This document shows positions 33,154 through 45,440 of a DNA stretch of 64,000 nucleotides, one piece after another. The notes beneath the pieces were generated by a model. It made no database searches. It was not told where the DNA came from and was given only the letters and a program-made list of their open reading frames with translations. The stretch is from Cutaneotrichosporon cavernicola (lineage: Eukaryota; Basidiomycota; Tremellomycetes; Trichosporonales; Trichosporonaceae): contig NC_083395.1 in the NCBI RefSeq assembly GCF_030864355.1, forward strand, positions 930,001 through 994,000. The letters are read 5' to 3'. The position numbers and the translations under genes were made by a program. Within the stretch, counting starts at the first letter, position 1, and each line of letters opens with the position of its first letter.

Positions 33154-35367
33154 ATGCCCCGGCCCACACCACGCGCCCCGGCCTTTGGCGGTGCATGGAC
33201 CAGTCTCAACCCCGCGCTTACGCCGTGGATCGCGGACGTGATTGCCGCGCAGGGCTTTGAGCGCATGACCCCAGTGCAGGCAGGTACGATTCCCCGCGCG
33301 GTCAAGAACCAGGACTGTGTGGTTGAGGTGCGTCCAGCAGCACTCCATGGTAGCTGATTCCAGGCCGTCACGGGATCAGGCAAGACGCTGGCCTTTGTCG
33401 TCCCCGTCCTCGAACGCATTGTCCGCAACGAACACAAGTACAGGAAGGGCGAGGTTGCGGCCGTTGTCATTGCTCCTACCCGCGAACTGGCCTCTCAAAT
33501 CCACGACGTCTTCAACACCTTCCTCTCCACATGGACACCCAAAGAACCTACCCCTGTTGATGGCGAGGAAGGACCCCCTCCCCCACCGCCAGAGTATCCA
33601 CTGGCATGTCTGGTGACGGGCGGCACCGCGGCTCCTTACGAGTCGTTCTTCAACCAAGCCTCCAATATTCTGGTCGGGACGCCAGGCCGCCTCGCATCCT
33701 TCCTCCTCTCACCACGGGGCATGTCCGCTGTCCGTGTCGGCAACCTCGACGTACTGGTGCTCGACGAGGCTGACCGCCTCCTCTCCGCCCCAGACCACCG
33801 ACGAGATGTCGAGAGGATCATGCGCCATCTCCCCAAGCAGAGGCGGACACACCTCTTCAGCGCGACCATGACCGACGCGGTCGAGGACCTCGTCGGCGTC
33901 GGATTGCGCAATCCTGTCCGTATCGTCGTCAATCTCAAGGATAAGCGGACGGGCGAGAGCGCGGTCGAGCGTCGCGTTCCAATGGGGCTGGCCAACACCT
34001 TCCTCGTGTGTGGACTGGCCGACAAGACGCTTCAGCTCCTCCGTGTCCTCCAGCGCGAAGCCAAAGTACACGAGGCAGCAAAGTTCATCGTCTACTTTTC
34101 TACCGGCGCCGCCGTGGATTACTTCTACCGCGTACGTCGACTGGGCAACCGCTTGCAGCAGGCACGCTAACTTCAGATCCTTTCCCGCCTCCCAGAGATA
34201 GACAAGTTCGCCCTCACCTCACTGCACGGTGACCTTCCTCCGCGCGTGCGCGATGCCGCCCTGTCTGGGTTCAACGCTCACCCATCCTCGCACCTCACCC
34301 CAGCCGTCCTGCTGTGTACCGACGTCGCGGCCCGCGGCGTAGACTTTCCCGATATCGACGTCGTGATCCAGTACGACGCGCCAACAGATCCCAAGACCTT
34401 TTCTCATCGCGTGGGCCGTACCGCGCGCGCAGGACGGGCTGGGCGCGCAGTCATCCTCCTCACCCGCGGTCGGGAGGAGCAGTACGTCGACTTCCTGAGC
34501 GTGCGCAAGATCCCTCTGGTGCCACACGCCTACATCGGCGCGGACTTCGAGACAGCCGAGGCGCCTCTCCCCGCCGACCCCGACTCACTTGCCCTCCTCC
34601 AGCGGATGAGAGACGTCGTGCTCTCCGACCGCGACCTCGCTGATCGCGGGGCGAGGGCGCTCGTGAGTTGCGTACACGCGTATACAAAGCACGAGGCGAG
34701 CTTCATCTTCCGGCCAAAGGATATCGACTACGCCGCGCTCGGCACGGCGTTCGGGCTCCTGCGGCTGCCTGTTATGCCGGAAGTGCGGGACTGGCGCCGG
34801 CGGTGCGAGAAGGCTGAGAAGAAGCGCGCAGAGGAGGGGAAAGACAAGGACAAGGCTGGGGAGGAAGAAGAGGTCGAAGAGGTCGAAGAGACGGAACAAG
34901 TTGCGCAGCTTGTGTGGACCGACGCAGAGGTCGATTGGAACGCGCTCGCGTACACGGACAAGAAGCGGGAGGCTCAGCGCCAAGCAACTCTGGCTGAGAA
35001 GGCGGCCAAGCGGGCGTCTGGAGAGCTCGATGCAGAGCGCGAGCACGAACGGAAGAAACGCAAGGTGCGCGCCGAAGTCAACTCTGCGTGGAGCGGGAAG
35101 AAGGACCAGCGGGTACGGAAAGAGGAGCGGCGGGAGAAGAAGGATAAGAAGGCTGAGGCGGCTTGGGCGCGCCGCATCAACGAGGGGCTGTTGGAGGAGG
35201 ACGCGCCGGCGCCCGAAAAAAGGGCAGGGAAGCGTAAGGTGGCCAAGGACGAGAGCGACCAGGAAGACTTGGCGGACGAGTACCGCGCGCTCAAGAAGGA
35301 GGTCAAGAGCACGCGGGGACGGGTGGAGAAGAAGGAGGCCGCGGGCATGTTTGACGATCTCGACTAG
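33154..35367 (+). CDS. SPB4: DEAD-box RNA helicase Spb4 (DDX55)
   Basis: Helicase needed for 60S subunit assembly. Q-motif region [13 protein letters not shown], then VTGSGKT (I, created by the first splice), PTRELA (Ia), TPGRL (Ib), DEAD (II), SAT (III), [19 protein letters not shown] (V) and [14 protein letters not shown] (VI). The post-helicase domain carries [18 protein letters not shown], the signature of the Spb4 C-terminal extension (DUF4217). The last ~200 residues are a Lys/Glu-rich coiled coil. Two introns: near 33328-33363 and near 34132-34177. A proline run ([10 protein letters not shown]) is inserted in the first RecA domain. Confidence 0.93.
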
Positions 35368-35400
35368 ACTAGTATACCCTGCATCTATAGTACCATGTAT

Positions 35401-37876
35401 CTACGCCCACGGGTTGTCGTCTGGCTCCCATCGCCCATAGGAAGGAACGCGGAAGGATGTGGAAGACACGGTCGAGTCGGAGGAAGGAGGGGCGGCGGGC
35501 CTGGGCTCTGCTCTAGGCGGCCCCGCGCGAACTGGATTAGCTGGCTCTGGTTGCTCCCATGCGTCGGGCGACCGCGGCGGCGAGCCATATCCCCGCCATG
35601 GCGTCGGCAGCGTCGGCTCGATTACAGGCGGCGCCGACGAGGTTTCACGCGGCGGAACTGCCTTGGGCGGAGAGCGCGCCTCCATCCCGGTGGCCATCGG
35701 CGAGGGCTCCTCCTCATGCGGCGACTGGATCAACTTGACAGGTTTGACTTCGGGCACCATAGCTGCGGCTGACAAACTGCGGGTCCGTGTCTCTGGCGTC
35801 TCGAGTTGGGCGGCGCTCACGAGATCGACAGCATCGGATCGCGCTGCAACCGCCTCGCGCGACGCGGGTGAGACAACCTCGTCCATCTTGGGTTGCGGCT
35901 CAGGGACCGTGACAACTGGTGGTAGCTTGGGCTTATGCGTCCAGCCTAACCCTACGCCCTCGCTGTCGGCACGCCATGCGCCGGGGTTCTCGATCTCGCC
36001 GTCGAAATGTGCGTCGTCCACCTCGGCGACGACTGGTGCAGGCCTCGAGCGGGCGTGCTCTCCCCACTGGCCGTACACTGCGCGGCCCTTGCCCTTACCC
36101 TTGTCGGCTTGGCGGTTCTTGGCGCTCCGCCGTTGCCCGCCAGACGGGCCAGGGTGTGGAGAAGCAGGAACCCCGGCGCGTTGGCGCGCGTCCGAGGATA
36201 GTCGGAGTCGCCGGCCGGCGAGGATCCCGTTCTCCTCGTGCCGCCTGATGCGCCGAGCCTGTTCTCGGCTGATGTCGATGTTGGGAAAGCCCGAATAGCC
36301 CACACGGCGAGCGCGCTCGTACAGCTGCTCCTCGCCGTCGCTCATGTCGCTGAAGTCGAGGCTCGGCGCGTCACTCATGTCAGAGTCGCTATTGTCGTCT
36401 GCCCGGTATGGCATGTCGCTGTTGGTCTTGGGAAGAAGCGATGAGCGCTCGCCTTCGCCGTTCGGGTTGTTGAGCCAGTACTTGTCCTTGCCTCCTCGTG
36501 AGTAGCGGAGACCGGCGCGGATGCGCTTCTGCCTTCCCACGCCATAGTGAACTCCTCCGTCGGCCGCCTCGTACGCCTTGTACGACACGCCCCGTGCACG
36601 GAACGTGTCTTTGATGTCTTCCCAGACGTCCTTGACGCCAAAGGCGTCGCGCGCGGCGTAGATAAAGGGAAGGCGGGCGACATGTATGACCGAACTGTCG
36701 ATGTAGTCGCTAGCGCGGAAGGCGTATTGCTGCGGTCAGCTCAAGGTGCAAAATGAGCTCACGTGTGCGATGGCGAAGAACGGCATCTCGATGCAGATCA
36801 TCGAGTCGACGAGGGCGAGGACCATGTGTTCGGGATCGGTATATGGGCCGACTGCTGTCAGCTGAACCATGCAAGCTCTAGCTCACCAGACTTGATGAAA
36901 CCCGCAGACACGAGGAACCCGACGAAGACACCCTGCCAGAACGAGAAGAACAGGATGCCCTTGACGCAGAGGAACTTTGCTGCTGTTAGTTAAACATTTG
37001 GGCTCGGCAACTCACGGACAGGCCGAAACGGCTTGAGGTCCTTGCTGACGGCGACCCAGAACATGGCTAGGCAGCTGTTGTCAGCGGACACCTCATAGTA
37101 CCCACTAGAGACTGAGACAGATACTGATGTTGTACACGATTGTGACGTAGGTGTACCCCGAAGTGAGGGTGAACTCGCCCTCCTTCCATGTTCCGGTCCA
37201 CTTGCACACGGCAGTGGCGATGACGAGGAGCGGTTTGATCTGGACATATTCTGTCGTTAGCTACCTCACGGTTAGACGCACGAAGGACGCCGCGTTTGAG
37301 GTTGAGAAGAGTCCATGGGTCACTTGGGTCCATGGGTGCGAAGAAGAGGTTGAGAGGAAAGGTATGGGGAATTGGTGGGCGGCCATTAAGTCGGAGAAGG
37401 AGGTCACGCTCTCCGCCGAGGTAGGTGATGAGTAGCTGGAGGAAGGTGTAGATGACGAATCCCTGTGGTCAGTCAGTCCATAAAGCGTGTTTACCTCGTA
37501 GAGGTCTCGGATTGCGTCGATGAAGAAAGCCGCGTTGAGCGAGTACAGCGCGATAAGCGATGACAACGCATACAGCGGTACCCTGGTATCAGCTCGATAT
37601 CGATAGAGAGAGAGCTCACATGACCATGATGCGTACGACGCAGCGTTGCAGTGCTGGCATGCGGTAATTCTTGAGTTGCAGGACGATTGACCAGATACTC
37701 AGCACCGTTGCTGATGTCAGTTCCAATACTGACCCGACAGCTCACCGACCAAAGTACATGCCCCGCATACGGCCAATAGAGCGCCTGGCAGGTGATCTCC
37801 AGCCCCGCCTCGTCCTGGACCCGGGACCGAGGGCGAGCTCGGCGTCGGTGCGCCGGGGAAGGAGGGGAGCGACATT
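35401..37876 (-). CDS. TMEM184 / organic solute transporter alpha-like membrane protein
   Basis: Nine or so small exons encode a seven-helix membrane protein followed by a ~390-residue hydrophilic tail. Landmarks: start MSLPSFPGAPTP (37876), LKNYRMPALQRCVVRIMVMV, PLYALSSLIALYSL, FIDAIRDLYEGFVIYTFLQL, LITYLGGERDLL, MDPSDPWTLLNLKRG, FTLTSGYTYVTIVYNISICL, CLAMFWVAVSKDLKPFRPV, LCVKGILFFSFWQGVFVGFL and MICIEMPFFAIAHQYAFR. These match the Solute_trans_a (DUF300) family. The intron set includes 31- to 36-nt examples. The tail is Ser/Pro/Glu-rich and ends WEPDDNPWA. Fungal members are poorly characterised, probably vacuolar or endosomal (inference). Confidence 0.88.
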
Positions 37877-38131
37877 TGGTGCCAACAGGGATTCAAGTTG
37901 AGCTTGGGCCGACCAACCACTGACCAGTCCGCCCCGCTATATAGGGTGGCGTGCCGAGATGGCGATGATGGCGATAGTGATGGTTATGCAAAAGAGCAAC
38001 AACGAAGAAGGCTCCCGTCATCGCCTTGGCCTCTGGCCACCCAACGGTGCCTGTTGGCCTGTGGGGCCCACCCACAGTCCAAAAGTCAACTCTAGGCACC
38101 AACGTCTTGTTGGCATAACAACTTCTTCATC

Positions 38132-38907
38132 ATGGACGGCTCGATGGGCGCCCTCGACCCCCTGGCCGAGGCCAAGCATTTCGCCCTCACGCATATCGTG
38201 TACGACCCCTCGTCGCATCTAGGGATTCCATTAGCGCTTCTTTCGCTATCCCCAATCTTCCTGTTCGTCGCGTACTTTGCCCTCGTCATTTTTGGGCGGC
38301 GTGTCACACTCCTCCTCCTGGCCATCGGGAGTGTGGGGAACGAAGTGCTCAGTCTGGGCTTGAAGAGAGTTATGCGCGCGCCGAGGCCGTATCCCCACCT
38401 TGCTCATGTCGGGACTGGGTACGGAATGCCAAGTAGCCATGCGCAGGCTGGTGCGTTCGTGTTCGCTTGGGCTGCAGGGTATGCCCTTTCCCAGAGCGAG
38501 AGATACCCCGCTCGAACCGTTTCGGCACGGGCCAAGACTATGTACGCCATCAGGACGGGGATATACCTCTTCGGTCTGGCCAGCTGGTCGCTCGCCGTCG
38601 CATACTCTCGGTAGGCTAGAAGAAGAAGAAGGTTGCGGCTCACACTAGATTCGCGCTCCGGTACCACTCCGTCCCCCAGATCGTGGCGGGCTACGTCGTC
38701 GGCCTCGTCGCTGGCGCCGCATGGTACACTCTCACTGAACATGTTCCCCGAACGGCTCCCGAGTCGGTGCCGGGCCGCATCCGCCACACGATCGAGTGGC
38801 TTTGGACGGGCCTCGGAGGTATCGGAGGGTGGCAGCTTGGCGGCGCTGAAGGCGGCTGGCTCGAGGGGTGGATGTTTGGCGTCCACGACGAGCGCAAGGT
38901 GCAGTAG
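38132..38907 (+). CDS. CAX4: Dolichyl-diphosphatase (Cax4/Dolpp1)
   Basis: PAP2-type phosphatase of the ER membrane that recycles dolichyl diphosphate after N-glycosylation. The three phosphatase motifs are KRVMRAPRP, GMPSSHAQ and the pair YSRFALRYHS, with hydrophobic spans before and between (LFVAYFALVIF, VTLLLLAIGS, AGYVVGLVAGAAWY). A ~40-nt intron interrupts the third motif between Ser and Arg, near 38613-38650. N-terminal MDGSMGALDPL without a cleavable signal. The C-terminus is amphipathic and Trp/Gly-rich. Confidence 0.92.
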
Positions 38908-39121
38908 ACATAGAGTATAGAGAGTACATACTGGTGCATGTAACAGGCAAACAACGGCCTTGAGTGTCTAGATGGCCGATGAGGTAACAAGGGCCCGGAA
39001 CGGCAGGGACTATACTAGAGTGGAATCTCAAACAGAACAACAATGCGGAAGTGAGGGGAGCGAGGCCGAAGAGGTTAATCACAGGATAGGTGCGCTGGAC
39101 AAATGACGCTCGGCGACAGTT

Positions 39122-40702
39122 CTAGACCTTTGGTGGTGATGCCGCGTGGTCAGGCCCGCCTCGGTCATCATTCGACGGACTGTCGTCATCCCCCCCTGGT
39201 TCATCCCAGTCCGCGGCGCCCTTCTTGATGACTTGCAGTTTACGCCCTTCACTCGCTCTCCCACCGATATCTCTATTATCTTCGTCGTCACCGTATTCGC
39301 TGTCTTCTCGTCTTGTGACCATACTCTTGGTTGGTGACGCAGCCTCGTCGATCACGCTCAGTTCTCGATGCGCAAGTGTGCCTCTCTCCACGTCATCCCA
39401 TGCGCTGCGCTCGCCAGGCACGTCGATCTCGGACGTCTCAGCCATGGCGGGTGCGACCGAGCTAAACCCGAACTTGACAGGCGAGGGGACTCTCGGAGTG
39501 GCTGCTGCGGACGCATTATTCGACACGCGCGGTAGACTTGGCAGCGGCGACGTGGGGTTTGAATCAATGTGCAGTCTGGTGTGAGCTCACTAGTACAAAT
39601 GCGCAATGATACTCACGGAGAAAGCACACTAAAGATCTGGCCTTCCTCTTTTGGCGGGCCGTAGGCGTCAAAGGGGTCGGGGATGGACATGACCAGGGGC
39701 TCGAGCACGGGGTCGCTCGCCTTGCCGGCAATCTTCTCGTAAAAGTCGAGCTGGGAGCGGATCACAAACGCGACCTTGCTCAGCACCGTCTCCCATGCCT
39801 CCTCTTCGGCTTCGAGCACCTCCTCGTGGTACGCCAACTTGATGCCATCGAGCTCATCGACCTGGCGCTGGAGGTCGGCGAGTGCGGCGCGGAACTGGTT
39901 AAGCTCGCGCTTGCGTCGCCGGCCGATCTTCATATTCTCGGCCTCGGTCTTGCGGATCTTGTCGCTCTGCGAATGCAGAGCCTTCTCATAGCTCGCGAGC
40001 CGTTCAGCCGTCATCATCTTGTAATTGTCCAGTGCTTCAAGTAGCGGAATCTCAAATTGGCGGTACACCGTGTCGGCGAGGAGCTGCTCGTGGTTTGAGA
40101 TGAGGTACTGCAGCCCCGCTCCACCCGCCATGCCCGCGTTCGCCTCGCGACACCCCTTCACCCTTCCGTTAGTGTGACTAGCGATCAGGCTTACCGTGAA
40201 CAGGCCTCCATGGCTGATGCGAATGCGGCCGTCGCGGTCGACATTGCCAGCAATGCATTGCGATACGCCTTTGCTGCCGACATGAGCTGCGCGTCAGTGT
40301 GTGCGGGTGAATACGCGGGAAGGAAGGGCACGGTCATTGTCATTGGTTTCGCCTTCCTTTTTTGATCTTTATGGCCTCACCTCTTCAAAGCACACCAATG
40401 ACGCCCGCAGATCTTTGCGCGAGATAAGCGTCTCAGAGTCGGACAGGTGGACCTTGGATCCAGTTGTCGTGGTCGAGAACTGAGTGTCAGCATTCCAGGT
40501 CCCCGGATGGTGGCCGGCAGTCACCGGGTTGTAGCGTTGAAACGAGGGTGAGGTGCAAGGTGCGAGGTGCGAGGTGCGAGGTGCGAGATGCGAGGTCCGA
40601 ACTGCCAACCATGCTCACCGAGGGACTGGGTGGTCTTGGCCACCCAATGCTGCCAGTGGACTGCATCGAGTCGTGTCTCATGACCCTTGTTGGATCGGGC
40701 AT
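39122..40702 (-). CDS. IVY1: Ivy1-like BAR-domain protein
   Basis: Start MPDPTRVMRHDSMQSTGS at 40702. After a ~130-nt first intron with short repeats come SKVHLSDSETLISRKDLRAS, then AAKAYRNALLAMSTATAAFA and SNHEQLLADTVYRQFEIPLL, then a long helix (IRKTEAENMKIGRRRKREL, LADLQRQVDELDGIKLAYHE) and LSKVAFVIRSQLDFYEKIAG. This is the fungal Ivy1 I-BAR-like region; yeast Ivy1 binds phospholipids and Ypt7/Vps33 on the vacuole. The C-terminus is a disordered Ser/Asp-rich tail. Introns fall after PSPS, FEE, ACS and VLS. Orthology is inferred from motif order. Confidence 0.75.
40553..40597. repeat. Short tandem repeat in first IVY1 intron
   Basis: Five to six copies of a 7-8 bp unit (gtgcgag on the plus strand, with g added in places) lie within the first intron of the IVY1-like gene. 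One copy is degenerate (agatgcg). Confidence 0.85.
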
Positions 40703-41627
40703 TGTTAAGCTTTGAGGTGAAGAGAGTTTGTCGACGAGGCTAGGTGTTGATGTGTGATGTTGTGAGGTTTGTGCGTGACAGACAGGGGGTGATGGGCAAC
40801 TGCTAGTTGAACGTGGGGGATGTGGGATGCGGGGCACGGACCCATCCCTTAGTCTGACTTGACGTAGCCTCACGTGGTGAATGGCGTGTCAAATTCCATA
40901 CCCTCTTTCGAGGCATATCAGTCAGTTGGCTGCAGCATAAAATTGGAACGCGGTGCGTTTAGTTGTTCCTTTGAACAAAATCCTGGGTACGTTTAAACAC
41001 CTCTTGGTGGCTACGGCCTCTTGAGCACTTGAGCAATGGAGCATCCGCTGACTCCAGAAACATAAAAGTTCGATTCCCTACCTACTCCCGATGGAGGGTC
41101 TCGCGTTCCCGTTTCCTATACCAACGGTCTAGCCCGGTGATAGCCAAACTGCGTGCGCTTCTATTACACCCCGTGTCTCTGCGCCGAGGTGCTCGCCTTT
41201 TGGCTGAGCGCGACGACTCGCGGAGACTTGCGGTGGGGAGTGACGGCGGACCGACATTTCATAATTTGTATTCCACTGTGATGGTGATGGATGTTGTGTG
41301 TTTTTTTCTCTCTCTGAGCGTGGCTGCGTGTGGTGTTGGTGTTGTGGCAGGTGGAGAGGTCCGAGCGACAAGTACCTCACAAGCTCGGAGCGACAAGTAC
41401 CTCTCAAGCCAAGCTCCAAACTCGTAAGCTTTTTCTTGGGTGCGAAGAGGGAGCGGCTAGATTCAAGGGTATGCATTGCAGGGTAGGTTGGTAGGTTGTG
41501 GTGACAGATATAGACGCGTCAACTTCTACTGTTGCTACAAGAGTAGTAGTCTAAACAAGGTCTAATGTGGATATGACAGCAAGCACATCCCATCCACATG
41601 GCGACAGGAGAGTACACACAACACCAC
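40703..41627. other. Intergenic between IVY1-like and ERG4 genes
   Basis: No gene was recognised. It contains two imperfect copies of a ~26-bp block (ctcggagcgacaagtacctc type) at about 41358-41410. A tRNA-like B-box look-alike (agttcgattccc, 41069) lacks a pairable T stem and was not accepted. The right part is the 3' flank of ERG4. Confidence 0.45.
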
Positions 41628-43239
41628 TTAGTAGATGTACGGGATGAAGCGCCACTTGACGATTTTGCAGTACTCGTCCCAGTCGTCGCCATACTTGGCG
41701 GCGCACTTCTCAAAGTCACGTCCGCAGCGGTGGGTGAGGACGGCGAGGAAGAAGACGGGGTAGAACATGGTGATGGGCGTGTTGAAGCCGGCAGTAGCGC
41801 CCCACGTAAAGGCCTGGCACCAGTCGGCAGTGTAGTTGATCTTGCGGGCGTACTGCCACCATCCGTCGGTGAGGAGCTTGTTGCCGTGCTTGGTCTGGAT
41901 AAACTTGGGGTCCTCGACCACGCTCCAAGGGACCGTGGGGAATGCTCCGCGGGGCTTGAAATGGCCCTGCTGCTGGAGCTTAAAGGCCGACTTCTGGGCC
42001 ATCGACGAGTCAAAGATGTAGTAGCCCGTGAGGAGGGTCACGAACATGAGGATCTTGCCCCAGAGGGGGAAGGCGTACGTCGACGGGTCGGAGCGAGTCA
42101 TGTAAATGACCGGGTAGCAGTAGGTGAAGGGGACGCCGGCCATGTTCCAGAAGATGAGCATCCAGCCAAACTTCTCGTGGAACATGTCCCAGGTCTGGGG
42201 GATGAGCTCCTCGCCCTTGGCGCAGGCGTTGATGTAAAGCGCCGTCGCAAGGAGCATGTGGAACATGTTGTAGGTGACGTAGCCGAGGTCCTCGTACTGC
42301 TTGACGGTGCCCGAGAGCGCCATGAGGAAGAGGAGAACCCAGGGAACGCGAACCTCTGCGAACATCTTGAGGTCGATAGGGCCGAGGCGGGGGTTGAGCG
42401 AAACACCCATAAAGTGGTCGTACACCCAGACGCCGGACATGCGCAGCGGCGCGCCGCCATAGTGCACAGTGCGACCGAGGATCTCAATCACGGCTGAGAC
42501 GGTGAACGAGGTCGCGATGGCCACGGTCATGATGCCGCCGTAGTTCTCAATGATCCACGGCAGGCGGTAGATGCCGGTGACGTGAAGAACACCGGCGAGG
42601 ACGAGGGTGGTGTACCACGATGCGAGGGCGTTGCACCTGTAAGGCAGGACGGCGTAGTCGAGCGACGGAACGGGAAGGCCGTTCTGCTCGACGCCGGGCA
42701 TGACCCAGGCGAAGAAGAGCTGGATCGCCGTCAAGCCGAGGTACGTTCCCCAAGCAAACTTGGTGGGGTATGCGCCGACCTTGATGTGTGCCCACATGCG
42801 CTCGAGGAAGGGGACAATGTCATCGACCGAGGTGGGGTGCACCATCTTGCCGTCGTAGTACCACAGGCACACGAAGAGGTAGTCTGGGATTAGAGAGGGA
42901 TGTGCGGCAGTGGATTGGCGCGGCAACGACGAGCCAGCCAACACTTGACTCCAAACTCACACATAAGAATCGGGAACCCAATCATCATAGCAGCGACGCC
43001 GACCGGCCCACCAAACTCGTATCTGTCATCAGCCTCGTCCCCACTCAGACTTACGACTGGTGAGTGTCGAGTTTCCGGTCCATGGCCTGTCCATACTCGG
43101 TGGGGATGGCGTACGAGAGCACGGTGCCCTTGGACGCCTTGTCCTCGCCATTGGTGTGGCCGTTGGCGCCGTTACCGTTGCCGTTGGCGTCGTTACCGTT
43201 GCCGTTGGCGTTCTTGCGCGATCGCAGGTTCGCGGACAT
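41628..43239 (-). CDS. ERG4: Delta(24(24-1))-sterol reductase Erg4
   Basis: Final enzyme of ergosterol synthesis, reducing the C24(28) double bond with NADPH in the ER membrane. A Gly/Asn-rich hydrophilic N-terminus (MSANLRSRKNANGNGNDANG) is followed by many membrane spans and the family signatures WHVPHTS-like VHPTSVDDIVPF, VEQNGLPVPSLDY, FMGVSLNPRLGPIDLKMFAE, LLTDGWWQYARKINYTADW and the C-terminal HRCGRDFEKCAAKYGDDWDE with KWRFIPYIY. Two introns in the first 100 residues (one 34-nt, one ~80-nt) bracket EFGGPVGVAAMMIGFPILM. The main exon is uninterrupted for ~430 residues. The N-terminal Asn-Gly repeat is encoded by a gttacc/gttgcc-type array. Confidence 0.95.
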
Positions 43240-44332
43240 GGTAGTTGGTCAATAGGGCAATGTCAGAATCGTTTTGGATTTCAGGATTAGATGTAGTGAT
43301 GTGGTGGGTCTAGGCGACGCGTGCACTACCCTACCCCGTGCTCAGGCTAGACGCGTTCATCGCACGATGGCGCAAAACAGACCGCGACTTTTCCTATTTA
43401 GCATTTACGTAATTCGGGTACTTACGTGGTAGGGTTGACAAACTCGCCGCTCAGGAACCGGTTTACAGTGTACTGTACATTCAAGCAGTCGACGTGGGCG
43501 GGGTAAGGATGTTTTGAGGGGCTACCCCAGGACGCGGACAATGAACTCAGTCCGAATCCGGAGCTTGTGAAGAGATTGAGATGACCGGGATTGCGGGCAC
43601 GGACACTTGTTCCAGCAAGAAGACGGAGATGTACTCTCCCGTGCGCCACCACACGAACCATCGGCCGCCGGTCGGCGGTCGGCGGTCGGCCCGATTCCTA
43701 TACATGGCTTCAGGCACAAGTGCTTGCTTCTCTGCTGAGGTGATGAAGTCTTCGATCACTCATTCTCCCAAGCCCTGCTGCTATCGCCTATCCACACTGC
43801 CCCCCCTCACACTAACAGTGTGTCTTTGAATACACAGTAGTTCTGGACGTGCTCGGAACCGAGCTGCTTCGGTTCTGGCGGTAAGCCCGAGTCCGAACGA
43901 GACACGGCATGTCCCGCGGTGCAGACACGGACACGGTGTGGCTTGGGCAGGAAGCCCCGAACGTACTTCCCAATAGGGTAGAGACGGTAGCTGCGCCAGC
44001 ATGGATGGGGTTCCGCAGCCTGAACCACACACGAGAGGCCCCGTGCAGAGAGGCCCAGAGCGGCCCGCGGTGAGCAACCTCGAGCACATGCCGGCGGCGA
44101 CAAATACTCACTTTCATCAGGGCCCCAGGTCGTAGTCAACAACAAGTCGATTGAATGGCGGTCAATCTCCCCATCCAGCCCCGTTCAGTCGCGCCTGCGT
44201 TCCAGTCTGGCTGTTCGCACTCTTGTCCTCCCCCTGCTTTTCCTCTTTAAATGGATATCTCCACTGTCCTCTGCGGCCACATACTTGGCTACCTTGCTGC
44301 ATCTAACGCGACTGACTACTAACATATCCTTC
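43240..44332. other. Long gene-free stretch between ERG4 and VMA4
   Basis: About 1.1 kb, bounded by the ERG4 promoter on one side and the VMA4 3' end on the other. Short frames on the minus strand (43422-44145) overlap each other in several registers and show no family signal. A gtcggcg-type heptamer repeat occurs at 43671-43692. A promoter-like feature of ERG4 may lie near the left end. Nothing else could be supported. Confidence 0.4.
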
Positions 44333-45440
44333 CTACTGCGAGCGTCAGCAGTGTCCATCATGCAAAACTCACAGTGTAGAACTTGCGGTTAGGGTTCTTG
44401 CCGAACAGGTCCTCACGCAGCTCGGGGAGCATCTTCTCCTCGAGGATGTGAAGGCGCGCCGACAGCGTGTTGTCGACCTTGATACGGTCGCCCAACGCCA
44501 TGCCGATCACACCGCCGGCCGAGTCGTCCGCGAGAGAGTCCTCGAACGAAATCTCCGACTCGAGCCCAGCGATCTCCTTGTACTGCTTCTTGGCGTCCGC
44601 TGCCGCCGTCTTGACCAGCTTGGCGTCCTTGGGGCGGTGGACGAGCGTCACGTCCTTGGACAGCAGGAGGAGGAGGACCTGATGTCAGCGATCGCGGTGA
44701 TTGTCTGTATACGTGACTTGCATTCAAGTCATCAAGTCACGACCGACGTACCTCAGTGATGAGCAACGACATGGCCTTGGGGTAGCCCTTGCCCTCGGCG
44801 AGGTCCTTGACCTTGTTGTTGGCCTCATCGAAGAGTTCCTGGAGCTGCTCCTCGCGCTTGCGCAGCACCTCGAGGCGGCTCTGGTTGAGCGCGGTCGACT
44901 GGGCAATCTTCCACCCAACCTCGGCCTGCTTGCGCTTCTTCTCGTACTGCGCATCTATTGCGAGCTGCTCCTGGCGCACGATCTTGGCCTGTTGGCGGGA
45001 GCGCGAGCAGGAGCAAGCGAGCGAAACCCAACGAAGGGATGGGGGAGACGGGTGGAGACGACGGATGTCAGGAAGGCAGGGAAGATGGGAGATCGTGATC
45101 GTGAGATAAGGTCGCATAGTATCCGGGAGACAGTCAGTTCCATCACACAATCACGCCCACTACGCACCTTCTCAATAGCGAACTCCTCGTCGGCCTTGAC
45201 CTGGATCTCGCGCGCCTTCTCCCGCGCCTCCTGCGAGATGAACGCGACCTGGGGTTAGCTGAGACCAGAGCGGGAGGGAGGGGAAGGTGGGAGGGGAGGG
45301 GAGAGAGGGAAGGGGAGAGAGAGGGAGGGGAGACGGCAGCAGTCGATAGGTTGGCGGGCATCATGACCAGTTATATAGAAACGCACCATCTTGTTCATCT
45401 CGGACTGGATCTCCGAGTCATCGAGTGCTCCGCGGGACAT
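44333..45440 (-). CDS. VMA4: V-type ATPase subunit E (Vma4)
   Basis: Peripheral-stalk subunit of the vacuolar H+-ATPase. Exon 1 gives MSRGALDDSEIQSEMNKM, joined to VAFISQEAREKAREIQVKAD, then EEFAIEKAKIVRQEQLAIDA, a long coiled coil (KQAEVGWKIAQSTALNQSRL, EEQLQELFDEANNKVKDLAE), LLLLLSKDVTLVHRPKDAKL and ARLHILEEKMLPELREDLFG ending NPNRKFYT. Introns before VAF, after IEK (about 140 nt) and after ITE are long for this window. A last intron (gtgagt...ctgacgctcgcag, 44336-44380) appears to sit directly before the TAG stop. Unspliced, the frame adds VSFA and stops at 44358; the spliced end fits the family better. Confidence 0.9.

Noticed and set aside
41060..41085. tRNA-like B-box (agttcgattccc)
   Set aside because: The five bases on either side of the loop do not pair and no acceptor stem or A-box partner is present.
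43422..44145. Several overlapping minus-strand frames between ERG4 and VMA4
   Set aside because: Mutually overlapping, no motif, no splice logic.
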